NCBI GenBank assembly: GCA_963585895.1
Contig: OY757939.1
Span: 56,645,650 to 56,709,649 of the forward strand
DNA length: 64,000 nucleotides
DNA from: Sepioteuthis lessoniana
Lineage: Eukaryota > Mollusca > Cephalopoda > Myopsida > Loliginidae
Direction: 5' to 3'
Part shown: positions 31,199 through 41,764 of the stretch, piece after piece
Numbering within the stretch: position 1 is the stretch's first letter
How the letters are laid out: every line of letters begins with the position of its first letter
Program-made: the position numbers and the translations under genes
Notes under the pieces: model-generated
Database searches by the model: none
The model's input: only the letters and a program-made list of their open reading frames with translations
What the model was told of the DNA's origin: nothing

Positions 31199-32010
31199 CC
31201 GGCTCATTGGCCTTGTGGGTAGAGTGTTCGCCAACGGTCCGGGAGACCTGGGTTCAATCCCACGTCGCGTCATATCAAAGACTTTAAAAATGGTACTTGA
31301 TACCTCCTTGCGATATAAGGCAGGTATCAAGGATAAAAACGATACTTGATACCTCCTTGCGATATAAGGCAGGTATCAAGGATAAAGTGGAGCAATCCAG
31401 GGAAAGGAGTAGCGCCCTCCCTTACACCTCGGTGTAGTGTTGTATATTGACCTACGACCCGGCCGGGCTGTCAAAATAGAAAATGCACCTATGTAAATAA
31501 CAGGTGCATCTGGTCGAGGAATATCAGAATTATAACCTTGAGCGTGGATGGGTTGAATGAGTGCAATTGTGACGCCAACAAAAAGAAGGGGGCGTTGAAC
31601 TATTATATCACTCGGTGAAGACAGGAAGTCAGTTAGTTTGGAGACCAGACCCGTTGGTGACAAGATGCGGTAGAGAAAGCCAGTACCCAGCAGAGTGGGC
31701 CCCCAGGCCCCCGGTTGAACAGCCCAGGAGAACGGGAAAGAAACGCGGTTATGGCCAATAGAGTGAGGGTCAATATGTTGCAGTTCTGTTCGGTCTCCAA
31801 CTCCCTCTCACACACAACCCTTTCAAATAAAGTGAGAGGTATATTTTTCTAAAAGAACTATGTCGCTTGTTTTTATTGTGTCGTTTTGATTTTGCATGCA
31901 TATGTAGATGTATATGTATTATGTGTTTGTATAGTCGGTCATGTATGTGGCTGTACTACAGTAGTAGCTATTGAAAAGGGAGCCTTTGGGTCGCCAACTT
32001 TACTTTACTT
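31199..32010 (+). mobile_element. SINE-C copy split by a solo LTR
   Basis: The head 'accggctcattggccttgtg' and B-box 'gggttcaatccca' run to 'ctcggtgtag' at 31437. The remainder, 'tagctattgaaaagggagcc' onward, follows the LTR. An internal ~50-bp segment (31283-31335) is tandemly duplicated, ending at 31387. TSD gtag at 31434-31437 and 31961-31964. Confidence 0.85.
31438..31960 (+). mobile_element. Solo LTR 1 (523 bp)
   Basis: Begins TGTTGTATATTG and ends TGTACTACA, bounded by 4-bp TSD GTAG within a SINE-C whose sequence rejoins exactly when the insert is removed. Matches LTRs 2 and 3 along its length: 'gacccggccgggctgtcaaa', 'tcaatatgttgcagttctgt', 'aaataaagtgagaggtatat' (AATAAA-type signal at 31829) and 'atatttttctaaaagaacta'. 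A TATA-like 'tattatatcact' lies at about 31600. Internal genes are absent, so this is a recombination remnant of an LTR retrotransposon of undetermined superfamily. Confidence 0.85.
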
Positions 32011-32244
32011 TATTAGTAAGAATTACCATTAACATTTTTTATCTTAGAGACCTTGGCATTTGTATTCTCAAATTATGAGCTCGATCCTATTGAAAATTCC
32101 TTGGCACTGTTTCAATATTCTAAGTAACGAGCTAAAGTAAAAGCTTTTAAAATTCACAAACGAAAACGTAATATAAAAACTATTAATGATGAAATCAAGA
32201 TCTTTATTAATAATGTATTTCATAAATATATCATTTTACAAATT

Positions 32245-32352
32245 TATTCAATCCCCAGCTTTGTGTTAAATAGTCTCACTGCTGTTATATAAGGATGGCT
32301 TTGGCATTAAATAACCCACAATGGTTGATATGCCATTTAACAAAGAAACCAA
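32245..32352 (+). mobile_element. SINE-B 3' fragment
   Basis: 'agctttgtgttaaatagtct', 'ggctttggcattaaataacc' and 'ggttgatatgccatttaaca'. The head is absent. Confidence 0.75.
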
Positions 32353-32359
32353 AACAATC

Positions 32360-32480
32360 ACCGGAAATCAGATCTGACCAATAAAATGTAGCGCAGTTTC
32401 TTCCAAGCAGCGGTCGTATCGATTCTAATGTATGGATGCACCACAAAACCGCTGGAGAAGAAAAAACACGCATCATCGAA
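32360..32480 (+). mobile_element. RTE LINE internal scrap
   Basis: Reads KSDLTNKM*RSFFQAAVVSI then LMYGCTTKPLEKKK, matching the RTE segment just downstream of the reverse transcriptase. Truncated at both ends and interrupted by a stop. Confidence 0.7.
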
Positions 32481-32519
32481 AAAAATCTCAACAACCTCGT
32501 TATCCAAATTTTTTATTTC

Positions 32520-33043
32520 CATCTTTCTATATATATATATATATATATATATACAAATTTCATTAAACATAATAGACATTTTATGTCTGCATATTTTCTT
32601 CTGGATCCGTTCGTATTGCTGTATTACTTTTATCGTATTCGGCGGGAATTGATTTAGGTATTGTCCATAGTTGTATGTATCCCTAGTACTTTCTGCCCGA
32701 CTTTGGGCCATCATCAGGGGAGGATCTATTACAAAAGTGATGTAACTTTTGTTTTTGCATATTACGACCATGTAAGAGCGTCTTTACCGTTTACAACTAT
32801 GGACAATACATAAATATATTCCCGCCGAATACGATAAAAGCAATACGGGAATACGAACGGATCCAGAAGAAAATATGTAGACACAAAATGTCTATTATGT
32901 TTAATGAAATTTGTATTAACGAAAAAATGCTGCCAATATATATATATATATATATATATATGCAAATTTCATTAAACATAATAGACATTTTATGTCTACA
33001 TATTTTCTTCTGGATCCGTTCGAATTCCCGTATTACAATTATC

Positions 33044-33107
<64 letters not shown>
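32520..33107. repeat. Repeat H hairpin cluster with (TA)n
   Basis: Three alternating copies: 32556-32770 (minus sense), 32795-32938 (plus sense) and 32961-33045 (minus sense), each joined to a (TA)n tract (32524-32552, 32936-32960, 33042-33107). Core blocks: 'tttaatgaaattt', 'gaacggatccagaagaaaat', 'aatacgataaaag'. Opposed copies can fold into hairpins of about 130 bp. The same repeat is at 52.13-52.61 kb. No coding potential. Confidence 0.8.
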
Positions 33108-33109
<2 letters not shown>

Positions 33110-33422
33110 GGGCTGCGGCAGAAATACATCTCATATTTTAAACAGCTACTTATGTGATGTTAGTGAAGTTAGGCAAGTTGCAATGGTTGCTCAATCTAGC
33201 TAATCTCCTATCAGTTTTTTTAGACATGATCCGTCATGATCCTAGTTTGATACAGTCATTTTTTTAAAGGTTGACAAAACATTCTTCGGGGTCGCTTTCT
33301 TTTAATCAATGAACCCGTGGTTCTGAAATTTTCAAACAATTAGCAGTATCGATTTTCTATCCAGAACAGCATCATTATGAAATATTATAAAATGATCAGG
33401 AAAAACCTGTCACCAGCAAACT
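33108..33422. other. No recognised feature
   Basis: Unassigned AT-rich sequence between the (TA)n tract and a short palindrome. Confidence 0.5.
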
Positions 33423-33475
33423 AACGCTGTGTACCATTCCAAGGTGTTATATACCTTGGAATGGTACACAACGTT
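33423..33475. repeat. 22-bp-arm palindrome
   Basis: Left arm 33423-33444 and right arm 33454-33475 are inverted copies with one mismatch (core 'gtgtaccattccaagg'). The loop is 9 nt. No T-run follows, so it is not a standard terminator. Confidence 0.85.
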
Positions 33476-33512
33476 ACAAGTGTCGATAGATAACAATAAA
33501 AGTAATCTTTAT

Positions 33513-33805
33513 TAGGAGGTGCCCGTGGTGTAATGGTTATCGTCGTCGGAAATAGACACGGCGACACGAGTTCAAATCCTGGACGAGACTGATTGCATTT
33601 CACATAGCACTAATACCCATTGGGAAAGGTATGAATCCAATTCTCCATCCAGCTATGGGTGAATAGCAGGACAGACTAGGTTCTTCAGCCTTGGTGAGGC
33701 AACTAGTCTAGGAGAAGGAAAACTCTGAATTCAAACCTGTTAAACTCCGCTTAAAAATTGACCCTGTGTCATATCCTTCCCGAGCGGAGGGTTTGGATAA
33801 ATATG
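33513..33805 (+). mobile_element. SINE-A reference copy with 17-bp TSD
   Basis: Flanked by a perfect 17-bp repeat (ataaaagtaatctttat, 33496-33512 and 33806-33822), giving exact ends and a 293-bp body. Head: 'gtgtaatggttatcgtcg' and B-box 'gagttcaaatcctgg'. Body: 'gcatttcacatagcactaat', 'ctatgggtgaatagcaggac', 'gaggcaactagtctaggaga', 'ttgaccctgtgtcatatcct'. The perfect TSD suggests a fairly young insertion. Confidence 0.95.
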
Positions 33806-33822
33806 ATAAAAGTAATCTTTAT

Positions 33823-34149
33823 CCTCAATCATATGTTTACAGACGATGGTATCCATATTTCAGAAATTTGAAAGATGCATTTAAAGTATTAAAAATACTA
33901 CCAAAAAATTTATGAAAAAAATATGACAAAATTTGGGATTATGAGATAATCTAATTTTTAGAACTGAAATAGTAGAGTGAGTCAGAAGTTTTGCAATATT
34001 TTGTGGGTGCTTTTCTAGGACTCGTAGATCACGTGATCGAAGCCGGTCGAGCAGTGGAAGGTATCTGTTGTTGGTAGCATCGTCGTAGTTGGTGCTGCAC
34101 AGGTGAGCCTGCGACGTTGTCTAATTCTAATGTTTTACGAGTTCGAACC
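33823..34149. other. Unassigned sequence
   Basis: AT-rich, then at 34010-34150 a more GC-balanced stretch with a possible B-box 'gagttcgaaccc' at 34140. No paired A-box found, so no SINE is called. Confidence 0.45.
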
Positions 34150-34440
34150 CGACGATAGTGCCAGGCAAACAATTAAAAACATTTTTAGAGCAAAAGGTAG
34201 ATCACAGTTGATCACAGTACAGTAGGTTCAAGAAATTTTGCTGATGATCAGGCATGATCAGATAGGCCTTAAAACGTAGATTCAGAGGCCATGCTCAAAG
34301 TCATAAAGGCAAATTTGGAGATTATCCCATGGAGAGTATCAGGCAAGCTCGGAATCTCTCGGTCTCGCCTGGGTCGTCACCTTCAAACCCTCAGCAAAAA
34401 CTTTTGGAGATGCCGAATAGTCTCCCATATTACCAAATTA
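34150..34440 (+). mobile_element. MarB: mariner helix-turn-helix fragment
   Basis: From about 34280 the plus strand reads VDSEAMLKVIKANLEI, VSGKLGISRSRLGRHLQTLS and KN. This is the mariner N-terminal paired-like DNA-binding pattern (xxLGIS.S.VxRHL..L.K), and the founder of the satellite at 1.9-2.7 kb shares it. The preceding ~80 bp may hold more of the N-terminal domain. The catalytic domain is absent; (CA)n follows from 34511. Confidence 0.65.
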
Positions 34441-34507
34441 TTACGAAACTTTTGGCTCACTCTCGTAAATCTATCAGCGTCGAAATTTATACCTTTGTTT
34501 CCCTTTA

Positions 34508-34510
<3 letters not shown>

Positions 34511-34602
<92 letters not shown>
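34511..34602. repeat. (CA)n(TA)n microsatellite
   Basis: (CA)n at 34511-34564 continuing into (TA)n with one interruption to 34601. Confidence 0.95.
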
Positions 34603-34639
34603 ACACGTTCATCGTTTCCTGTTTCTTGATTGTTGAGTT

Positions 34640-35309
34640 TCCGTATTTTAACCTTTTCCCTTGTATTCTTGTAGCTGTTGCTGTTGTTAACATAATACAA
34701 AAAAAAAAAAAAAAAAGAAAGATAGTTTTATTTTTTGTTGTAAGTTGTTTTTAAAAAATCTTCATCATTATTTCCCTTTCAATTTTCTTTTTTGATATCT
34801 TGTAGAAGTTTTGCACATCTTGACGTTTTCTATATTAAGTTCTGCTGATGTGACCTTCTTTTCTTAACTTCAGTTATTTTGGTCTTTCATTTCCCTCGTG
34901 ATTTTTTTTGTTATCGATGTTTTTCTTTTCTTCCGGATCTTTTTCTGTGTATCGTCTTTTTCTTGTTTTTTTTTCTTTTTTTTGTTCATCTATTTAATCT
35001 TTTCATTTTTCGTTTTATCGTCTTTTGCATTTTCTATTTTATCATTTCTTTTAATTTAAATTTTATCAACATTTTAATTTTCTATTTCATTCTTTTAACT
35101 TTTCAATTTTATCATCTTTTTTATTTTTCATTTCATCATTTTTTTCATTTTTTCATTTTTAATTTCGTTTTCATTTTACATGTATGTTATCGTCATTTTC
35201 AAATTTTCATTTTTATTTGAATTTTGATATTCCATTTGATCATGTTTTTCATTTAACATCTTTTCAATTTTATAATCTTTTTTTACGTTCCTTTTTATTA
35301 TTTTCTTCT
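34640..35309. repeat. T-rich low-complexity stretch
   Basis: Plus strand dominated by T and TTTC/ATTTT words, with an A-run at 34701-34716. Frames are Phe/Ile/Leu-rich because of composition. Confidence 0.75.
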
Positions 35310-35730
35310 TTTTTTTCTTTACCGTTTTATTATTTTCTTTTTTCTTTTCCGTTTTATTGTCTTCTTCATTTTTTCTTTCCTGTTTTATTATCTTTTTCAT
35401 TTTTTCTTTCCCGTTTTATTATCTTTTTCATTTTTTCTTTTCCGTTTTATTATCTTCGTTTTTTCTTTTCCATTTTATTGTCTTCTTCATTTTTTCTTTT
35501 CCGTTTTATTATCTTTTTCATTTTTTCTTTTCCGTTTTATTATCTTTTTCATTTTTTCTTTTCCGTTTTATTATCTTTTTCATTTTTTCTTTTCCGTTTT
35601 ATTATCTTCTTCATTTTTTCTTTCCCGTTTTATCATATTCTTCGTTTTTTCTTTTCCGTTTTATTGTCTTCTTCATTTTTTCTTTTCCGTTTTATTATCT
35701 TCTTCATTTTTCTTTTCCGTTTAATCGTCT
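35310..35730. repeat. 31-bp polypyrimidine minisatellite
   Basis: 'cgttttatta' recurs at 31-bp steps (35412, 35443 and onward), with unit content 'tctttttcattttttctttt'. About a dozen units, with 'tcttcttc' variants and one short unit. Because the unit is 31 bp, long Phe/Ser-rich frames run through all phases; they are not membrane proteins. Confidence 0.9.
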
Positions 35731-35904
35731 GTTTGATTGTCCATTTTATCGTCTTTTAAATTTTTCATTCTTATCATCTTTGTCATTTTTCATTTGATCA
35801 TCTTTTTGGTTTTCCATTTTATTATTAATTTTTCTGTTGAAAACATAGGCGAGAAACTGACAGTTGTTAAGCATCACTGACTCTGTGTCTACGTTATTCT
35901 AAAT

Positions 35905-35907
<3 letters not shown>

Positions 35908-35968
<61 letters not shown>
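35908..35968. repeat. (TA)n microsatellite
   Basis: Uninterrupted TA run directly abutting the SINE-A head. Confidence 0.95.
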
Positions 35969-35971
<3 letters not shown>

Positions 35972-36232
35972 AGGTGTCCGTAGTGTAATGGACACGGCGA
36001 TACGAGTTCAAATTCTGAACGAGTCTCATTGCATTTAACATAGCACTTGGGAAAAGTATGAATTCAAATAATCTCCCACCAGTTATGGATAAATAGTAGG
36101 GTAGACCCGGTTCTTTAGACTTGGTTAGGCAACCAGTTTAGAAGGAAAACACTCACTTGAAACCTGTTAAACATCATCTAAAAATTGACCATGTGTCACA
36201 TCCTACCCGTGCGAAGGGGTTGGTAAGGACAT
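35969..36232 (+). mobile_element. SINE-A copy with shortened head
   Basis: The head 'ggtgtccgtagtgtaatgg' jumps directly to 'acacggcgatacgagttc', losing about 20 bp of the tRNA-like region. The rest of the body is in order to 'gcgaaggggttggtaag'. Confidence 0.8.
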
Positions 36233-36283
36233 ATGTATACGCTCTGTCAGCGATACTGAGCCCTATTTATTTATTAATATTGC

Positions 36284-36286
36284 AAA

Positions 36287-36383
<97 letters not shown>

Positions 36384-36415
36384 CCAATTTGTTCGTATCT
36401 ATTTCTGTCCATTCA

Positions 36416-36446
<31 letters not shown>

Positions 36447-36450
36447 GTTG
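36284..36450. repeat. (CA)n(TA)n and (CTAT)n microsatellites
   Basis: (CA)n at 36287-36367 with one T interruption, (TA)n to 36383, then (CTAT)n at about 36417-36445. Confidence 0.95.
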
Positions 36451-36796
36451 ATAGCCTGGTACGTATATATGTCTAGATGGATGGAGAGGGTATGTTTATC
36501 TGAATTCTATCAAGAATCAAAATAAATTAAACTGAAATCAGAATTTCGACGATTCAACATAAAGCCAAAATGTCATTGAAGTCAATAATAAAAAGTGACT
36601 TTAAGGATAAACAGCAACAACAACAAAATCAATAACAACAACGAAAAGAAACTCTGGTTGATTTCGATTCTTTCTCGTAGAAATGAAATCGATGACTTTT
36701 CAATCACATCCAATCACATCACTTGTCACTTTGTCTCGTTCCAATCATTCGTTTTCTTTTTTTCTTCTTCTTGTCCTTAGCCGGTTTCAGAACATT
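36451..36796. other. No recognised feature
   Basis: AT-rich sequence with a (CAA)n-like patch at 36612-36645. Confidence 0.5.
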
Positions 36797-36866
36797 TCTT
36801 CTTCTTCTTCTTCTTCTTCTTCTTCTTCTTCTTCTTCTTCTTCTTCTTCTTCTTCTTCTTCTTCTA
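36797..36866. repeat. (TTC)n microsatellite
   Basis: About 23 uninterrupted TTC units. Ser, Leu and Arg homopolymers predicted from it are artefacts. Confidence 0.95.
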
Positions 36867-37240
36867 AGGCTCTTGGGTCTTACAAGGGAAAAACGTAATG
36901 CGATCATAAATCAACTTTCTTAATGATATTCCCCATCCCCAATATTTGCACTTTTTTCCCGCACTTCTTGTCCCTGTAATTAATTTTTGCGCGCCAAATT
37001 TCTATTCTAGGGACAGCTTGTAACTTCTTCACGGATATTTCGCACCTACGCGTATACACCCCCCCCCCACAACACACTCGTAAACAAACTCGAGTACACA
37101 ATTTCAGACACATTCAAAAACACTATCTTCCTGATACCTTTATTCAAAATTACATAAAAATTTTATCATTTATCGGTGAACATTATGCTTTGAAATCTGA
37201 TTATTGTTCATCATCGAAGTCCATGGAATTGAAACGTTTA
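36867..37240. other. No recognised feature
   Basis: Unassigned; a C-run lies at 37062-37071. Confidence 0.5.
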
Positions 37241-37689
<449 letters not shown>

Positions 37690-37850
37690 TCATTACTATA
37701 GACTATATAAAGAACATAGGAACCTCGGAATTCGAAAACACGTAACGACTTCTTGTTCAGGTACGAAACCTTTTTATTAACTTTGAGTTAAAGGTTTCGA
37801 CGTAAGGAGGAGAGACACAATCTTCTATGCTGTCTTATTCATTTGGCCCC
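37690..37850 (-). repeat. Repeat K, second copy
   Basis: The reverse complement matches 25700-25850 over about 150 bp, including 'cttcttgttcaggtac', 'ctttgagttaaaggtttcga' and 'gagacacaatcttctatg'. Shows K is dispersed in the genome. The element's limits are unknown. Confidence 0.65.
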
Positions 37851-38114
37851 CAACTCGAGCGGCCCCCATCGTTGGTTCATTTTATGACTTTTTAGATAGA
37901 TAAATGCAATGAATTTATAAGCCTGTATCAAAATTCATGAATAGTTGATGCACTATAATTCTAAATGTAATGAAAAACATAGATTTCTAATAAAATTATT
38001 AACTATTTATACACATTATTATAAGCAGGGAAAGTTGTAACTATTTTTTAGAAGAACGTGTGCAAAAATATGGAACTTTTTTCCGATTGCTTTCAACAAC
38101 TTGAATTTCCCTGT

Positions 38115-38690
38115 CTGCTGGGGGGGGGGGGCTGTAGAATATACCGACTGCTTCTCTGCAGAGGGGTAAGACCACCCCAACGAGTGTCCTGGATATGACA
38201 TTAAACAATCTGATGGTGAGGTTCCAGCAGTGCTGGAGCTTTGGGGAATGCGGAGTACCCCTTCATTGCCATTGCTCCCAGGTCCACTCTGGCCCGGAGT
38301 GGTAGCACCTGATAGGGCCTTCTCTATAGGTTAAATAGAACTAGCAGCATACTTATGCTAAACTGAAGTGTTTGAGTAAACTGAATAGCTTGAAATAAAA
38401 AATGTTTTTGACAATTAAACCGTACTTACACTTAAACTGCATGCTTATGCCTAACTGAATTATTTCAAATAGAACTGTTTTTCGGCATTAAAACTGTATT
38501 TACACTTAATCGAATTGTTACATATAACTGCTTGAATATTTTTAATTGGAAATGTTTTTGACAATTAAACTGTGTACTTATGCTAAACTGAATTGTTTTA
38601 AATAGAATAGATTATTTACATAAAAATGGATTTGGCGTTAAATATCCTACAAAGTTTGATATGCCATAAAACCCAACAAACCAAAGTAAA
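38115..38690 (+). mobile_element. SINE-D copy
   Basis: The head has a G-run expansion (38120-38130), then 'gtagaatataccgactgctt', 'ggacattaaac' region, 'ccactctggcccggagtgg', internal units and the 3' module ('ggcgttaaatatcc', 'tttgatatgcc'). It abuts the decayed transposase-like gene, covering what may have been its 3' end. Confidence 0.85.
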
Positions 38691-41450
38691 CCAATAACTT
38701 GAAGAACATTTTGATAGTGTTCTTCGTGTCTTGCTGAACTAAGAAAGTCTGTATTGAGCTTCACTGACATTTTTGCACTATCATTAATTACTTTCAGAGA
38801 GTGAACTTTTTGTTTGGAAGTCTGAAATGCAACATTATGTGACCAATCTTCCTCCGGAAGTTGCAGAAATCTAGTGTCTAGCTTCAAGAGCTCTATTGTG
38901 AACTATGAATCTTCGCCAATCAAATTTGATAGACATGTTGTAGATGTGATCTCAGGAAGTTTTGGTTTACCAATCCAGAACCAAATCTATTTGATGGAAT
39001 ATGTTTGGAGTCATGAGCAGGTTTACATTTAAGGTGGTTGTCAGCCATTTTGTGACAATGCCCCTTCGGCCGCCCCGAATACATCAACTTCTTTGAAACC
39101 AATACTATTTATGGCCCGTGATCATCTAGTGGGTTCCAACAGGGGCATCACACATTTCTTTACGGCCACAAGAAATCCAACCAAGGGAGTGGGAGAAAAA
39201 GGAACAAACGAACAATATGGACTTAGGTCAGCTCCAAGTAGTTCTGTGACACTTTTTTGTTCTGCTTTTTGTGCATTTTGTAGACTATAGCTGGGAGTAT
39301 ATTATACACAGTAAACTATACAACAACAGTAGCACTTACTTTCTTGCGGAAAAGAGTTAGTGGGACCATTTCAACGGTCAAATACCATAAATGTTTTTGA
39401 GTGATTTTATGATACTAGAAGACACTATTGAGGGTATAGCTTCATACATCAAAACCTTTTGGTATAGAAATAAATCATTTCAAAGGGCATCAAATCCAGA
39501 CGAAAAATTTAGCCACCATTACCTATAAATAAATGTTACAAACTTTAAAAATTCTCAGATTCTAGCTGGTACTATTTACCAACCCCTCCGCTCGGGCAGG
39601 ATATGACACAAGGTCAATTTTTAAGCGGAGTTTAACAGGTTTGAATTCAGAGTTTTCCTTCTCCTAGACTAGTTGCTAACCAAGGCTGAAGAACCAAGTC
39701 CTTCCTACTATTTACCCATAGCTGGAGGGAGAATAATTGGATTCATACCTTCCCCCAGGGTATTAGTGCTATGTGAAATGCAATCAGTCTCGTCCAGGAT
39801 TTGAACTCGTGTTGCCGTGTCCATTTCCTACGACGATAACGACTACACTAGGTGCTCAGATTCTAGCTGGTTGTTCTGCCTAGGTTTTAGTACCTTTTGG
39901 AAGTTGTCCAAAATAGTTCTCTAATAGGCAGATTTTGATGGAGTATAGGAGCTTAACCATCCATCTTGCTTTATGCATTGCTCTTGGACGTTTATATGTT
40001 GTTGAGTATAGTTGACATTCTAGATCAGTAAGAAAAAATATACATAGTCCAACCAATTCTTTGTGATCATCATGTACGAAGGTTTGTTGATCAAAAGTTA
40101 TTTTGAGAACATCATGCTTCCCGTTAGTCACCAGTTCTTGTACATCCTCTTGTAATTCAGAAATATCAAGATAAGAGAGTGGTTGATTATAAAGGTGAGG
40201 AAACTTATCCTATTTCTTCTGGAATCTAATGAATAGGGAAATATCTGGTGATTTGTACACTTCTATCTTCTGATCTGTGAGAAGACGAGACAATATAACT
40301 TCTGCAATATGGTATCTACATTCAGACCACAAAAAAGCCAAATTCAATTTTTCTCGAATAGCAACACATGCTACAATTATGTGACCAGTAATTAGCCGTT
40401 GTAGTGTCAAATATTGAATATTTTGTTTTTGCAATTCCACTTTTCTAACAAGTCTAGAGATAATTTGTCCAGTTTTTCTATTAGTTTTGGGTTTGTATGC
40501 AAGAATACGAAGAACTTTTGTTGAATTTTCTAATCCCACTAGCACATCTAATTTTCTTCGTAAACATTTGGGTTGTTTAGTGAGGCTACCATCTTGGAAT
40601 CCCAATGAAGCGTACCAAATTCTTGAGGAACCCATTCATTAATCAAATCTTTGGCAATTATGCTACTGACATGATGTCTTGATTTATCAGCAGTTGCGTA
40701 ATGTAACAAACTTTGATACATCTCCTGCAGACTCCTGAATTAACGCCTAAGTGAATGTGGTTTGCTGAGTTGGTATCATTTTCATGCGTGTAGCAAAAGA
40801 AACTGACTTTGGACGTTTCAGGATATCATGACGTATGAAATCTTCTGTGTCACTTTTCTTTTGTCGGTGATGACTTCTTGGTGTAATTGTACTTGGCTGA
40901 TCTGTCATATTTTCATCACTTTGACTTTGTTCACTTTGGCTCATTTCAGTTTCAGTATGAAATTTTCCTTGTAACTTTTATATCCTTCTTACAGCTGCTT
41001 CTTCACGTTCAAACGTTCGTTCTATCTTCGCAAGTTTTTTTTTTTTATCATGACCTGCAAATGAAGCTTCCTGTCTGATTTCATTGATCTCAAAAATTCT
41101 AGGTCATCTGGAATTTTTAGTTGCCTTTCAACATTTGATGGCCATAACAGAAAATTTTCTTGAAGTTTTTGCTCCATTGCTAGGCATTTCTCAACTGCCG
41201 CTGTTGTTTGTCTTCTGTTTTGAGGATTCGCTCGTAGTTTATAATTATAATTAGCAAAGTTAATAATTTTTTTTCAATTGGCTTTCACTGAGATATCATG
41301 GGAGTATTTGCTTTTTCATTGAAAGGTTTTACTTTAAACTGAGTTGGTTTTGCACATTTACATTTTGTGATTTTTCTAGGTTTTCCCTCTTGAGTGTGTC
41401 CCAGAGAGCAACTAGGAACAACTAGGCGGACGAGAGCCACTTATGTTACC
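38691..41450 (-). pseudogene. Decayed transposase-like gene, family uncertain
   Basis: Minus-strand pieces in several frames line up as one gene. N-terminal: ENFLLWPSNVERQLKIPDD and FLRSMKSDRKLHLQ (about 41160-41020), then acidic/Ser-rich MSQSEQSQSDENM. Middle: FRSLQEMYQSLLHYATADKS (about 40720), GTLHWDSKM, DTTTAN (frame break) GHIIVACVAIREKLNLAFLW, SECRYHIAEVILSRL and SPDISLFIRFQKK (to 40213). Then RPRAMHKARWMVKLLYSIKI (about 39990-39930). C-terminal: KVHSLKVINDSAKMSVKLNT and EEHYQNVLQV (to about 38690). The order matches a recurrent invertebrate protein family I recall only as uncharacterised. 'DTT.SN.G ... CRHH..E' suggests an RNase H-fold (DDE-like) transposase, an inference. Broken by stops, frameshifts and a SINE-A at 39571-39854. 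A single-copy host gene relic is the alternative. Confidence 0.55.
39571..39854 (-). mobile_element. SINE-A copy with perfect 17-bp TSD
   Basis: Flanked by ctcagattctagctggt at 39554-39570 and 39855-39871 without mismatch. Minus-strand order from 'gtgtagtcgttatcgtcgta' to 'cgagcggaggggttggtaaa'. It interrupts the decayed transposase-like gene, dating that gene's loss before or around the insertion. Confidence 0.95.
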
Positions 41451-41764
41451 ATCTTCTTGAGTTATTGAATTTCCCAACCCAAATATTTCTGTTTAATTTT
41501 TTCTTTTTTGTGTTGGCTGGCTCATACCCATTCGCAAAAGATCAATCATATAAATAAAATATCAATAAAAAAGATTATATCAATATATTGCTAAACGATA
41601 AAACATGATATACCTATTTTGTCAAAAATTATATCATGAAAAAGTGATTTTTGATGTAAATTTCTATGTTGAGTGATATTGATATTGAAGTGTAACGTGA
41701 TCGTTTGAGGCAATATCAAAATAACTCCATTTTTTTAAATAGATATTTATTTCATATAACAAAC
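41451..41764. other. No recognised feature
   Basis: AT-rich; possibly upstream sequence of the decayed gene. No TIR found here. Confidence 0.5.

Noticed and set aside
32436..33157. Frames with long Ile-Tyr (IYIYIY) runs
   Set aside because: They are translations of (TA)n tracts plus repeat H; no conserved protein is present.
33513..33590. Functional tRNA gene
   Set aside because: A- and B-box-like motifs are present, but the same sequence heads many dispersed ~290-bp copies with TSDs and no clean cloverleaf; it is a SINE head.
34291..34629. Frames with Thr-His (THTHTH) or Cys-Val runs
   Set aside because: Products of (CA)n and (GT)n microsatellites. Only the N-terminal mariner-like part (to about 34440) carries information and is annotated.
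35184..35797. 191- and 146-residue hydrophobic frames resembling membrane proteins
   Set aside because: They track a 31-bp T-rich minisatellite and exist in more than one phase, as expected from composition.
36683..36923. Poly-Ser, poly-Leu and poly-Arg frames
   Set aside because: Direct readings of the (TTC)n microsatellite on both strands.
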